Assembly (NCBI GenBank): GCA_049325055.1
Contig: JBMOPB010000115.1
Location: forward strand, 1 to 24,791
Origin: BRHc4a sp049325055
Lineage (GTDB): Bacteria; Bacillota; Desulfotomaculia; Desulfotomaculales; Desulfocucumaceae
Reading direction: 5' to 3'
DNA length: 24,791 nucleotides
Shown here: piece after piece, positions 24,643 to 24,791 of the stretch
How positions within the stretch are numbered: the stretch's first letter is position 1
Layout: each line of letters begins with the position of its first letter
Made by a program: the position numbers and the translations under genes
Notes under the pieces: model-generated
The model's database searches: none
What the model was told of the DNA's origin: nothing
Seen by the model: only the letters and a program-made list of their open reading frames with translations

Positions 24643-24712
24643 TTGACCCATGGAAGGTGTACCGCAAAATGCCAACCACCACAGGCATAACGGGTGTTTT
24701 GAGACAATGTGG

Positions 24713-24730
24713 TGGCAATTTATCTTGCCA
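24713..24730. promoter_or_regulatory. Third 18-bp palindromic operator (TGGCAA-N6-TTGCCA)
   Basis: Its half-sites are identical to those at 24607-24642, with core TTTATC; the palindrome extends one base further on each side (G...C). Its centre is 88 nt from that of site 2 and 106 nt from that of site 1. Confidence 0.75.
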
Positions 24731-24761
24731 CTCACTTTAGCCTGATTTTATGGCAAACGGC

Positions 24762-24791
24762 CCCAAGCAGACGGCTTGGGGCTTTTTGTTT
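24762..24791 (+). terminator. Intrinsic terminator at the right edge
   Basis: GCCCCAAGC and GCTTGGGGC pair around a 5-nt loop (AGACG), followed by TTTTTGTTT. It acts on plus-strand transcription, probably that of the activator gene, and would separate it from a target gene beyond the window. Confidence 0.85.

Noticed and set aside
24607..24730. Reading the TGGCAA...TTGCCA palindromes as sigma-54 -24/-12 promoters.
   Set aside because: TGGC and TTGC are present, but the gap is one base too long (N6 instead of N5 between TGGCAa and TTGC). Three identical symmetric copies fit binding sites better.
8820..24791. Treating everything right of the prkA break as one excisable element.
   Set aside because: Genes after 11735 look like ordinary chromosomal signalling and transport genes with no phage or conjugation functions. 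The far end and the prkA 5' half are not in the window.
1..24791. CRISPR arrays, rRNA, tRNA and insertion-sequence transposases.
   Set aside because: I looked for regular repeats, tRNA-like cloverleaf features and transposase motifs and saw none. A covariance-model search was not possible.

Overview
The window looks like chromosomal DNA from an endospore-forming, Gram-positive clostridial bacterium, most like the Peptococcaceae (Desulfotomaculum/Pelotomaculum type). This is inferred from the sporulation genes prkA and yhbH, strong AGGAGG-type ribosome binding sites with frequent GTG/TTG starts, a sigma-54 activator, and dense cyclic-di-GMP signalling. No sequence comparison was run, so the lineage is a judgement.

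Layout, left to right. (1) 1-742, minus: 5' part of a membrane sensor that runs off the left edge. Its multi-TM input domain is paralogous to that of the hybrid kinase at 12119. (2) 743-1513: AT-rich intergenic DNA with a hairpin cluster. (3) 1514-2418, minus: a RidA-family protein translationally coupled to a small conserved hypothetical. (4) 2701-5222, plus: a membrane GAF-GGDEF diguanylate cyclase overlapping a DegT-type aminotransferase homologue that lacks the PLP lysine. (5) 5311-6287: a GNAT protein, terminators and an epimerase remnant. (6) 6288-8813, minus: yhbH and a prkA gene that has lost its N-terminal ~250 residues. (7) about 8820-11640: an accessory segment with a large serine recombinase, a small membrane peptide, possible phage debris and a decayed metallo-hydrolase. 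(8) 11735-16493: Hpt protein, 1104-residue hybrid histidine kinase, and a convergent REC-HD-GYP regulator. (9) 16664-18815: an MFS transporter, a decayed arsenite methyltransferase and a truncated GyrI-like gene. (10) 18831-24605, plus: a CHASE4-PAS-PAS-GGDEF-HD-GYP protein, an MscS channel and a TyrR-like sigma-54 activator. Right after the last gene come three 18-bp palindromes and a terminator.

How it fits together: two GGDEF domains and two HD-GYP domains, all with intact signature motifs, make this a c-di-GMP signalling neighbourhood. The Hpt protein, hybrid kinase and REC-HD-GYP protein could form one phosphorelay ending in c-di-GMP breakdown. The TyrR-like activator probably controls a gene just beyond the right edge through the palindromic sites.

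The most interesting items are: the prkA break beside a serine recombinase (a split sporulation gene, or a relic of one); the TyrR-like activator with its own 18-bp operator family; the lysine-less DegT protein coupled to a diguanylate cyclase; and a multi-TM sensor domain shared by two genes in the window.
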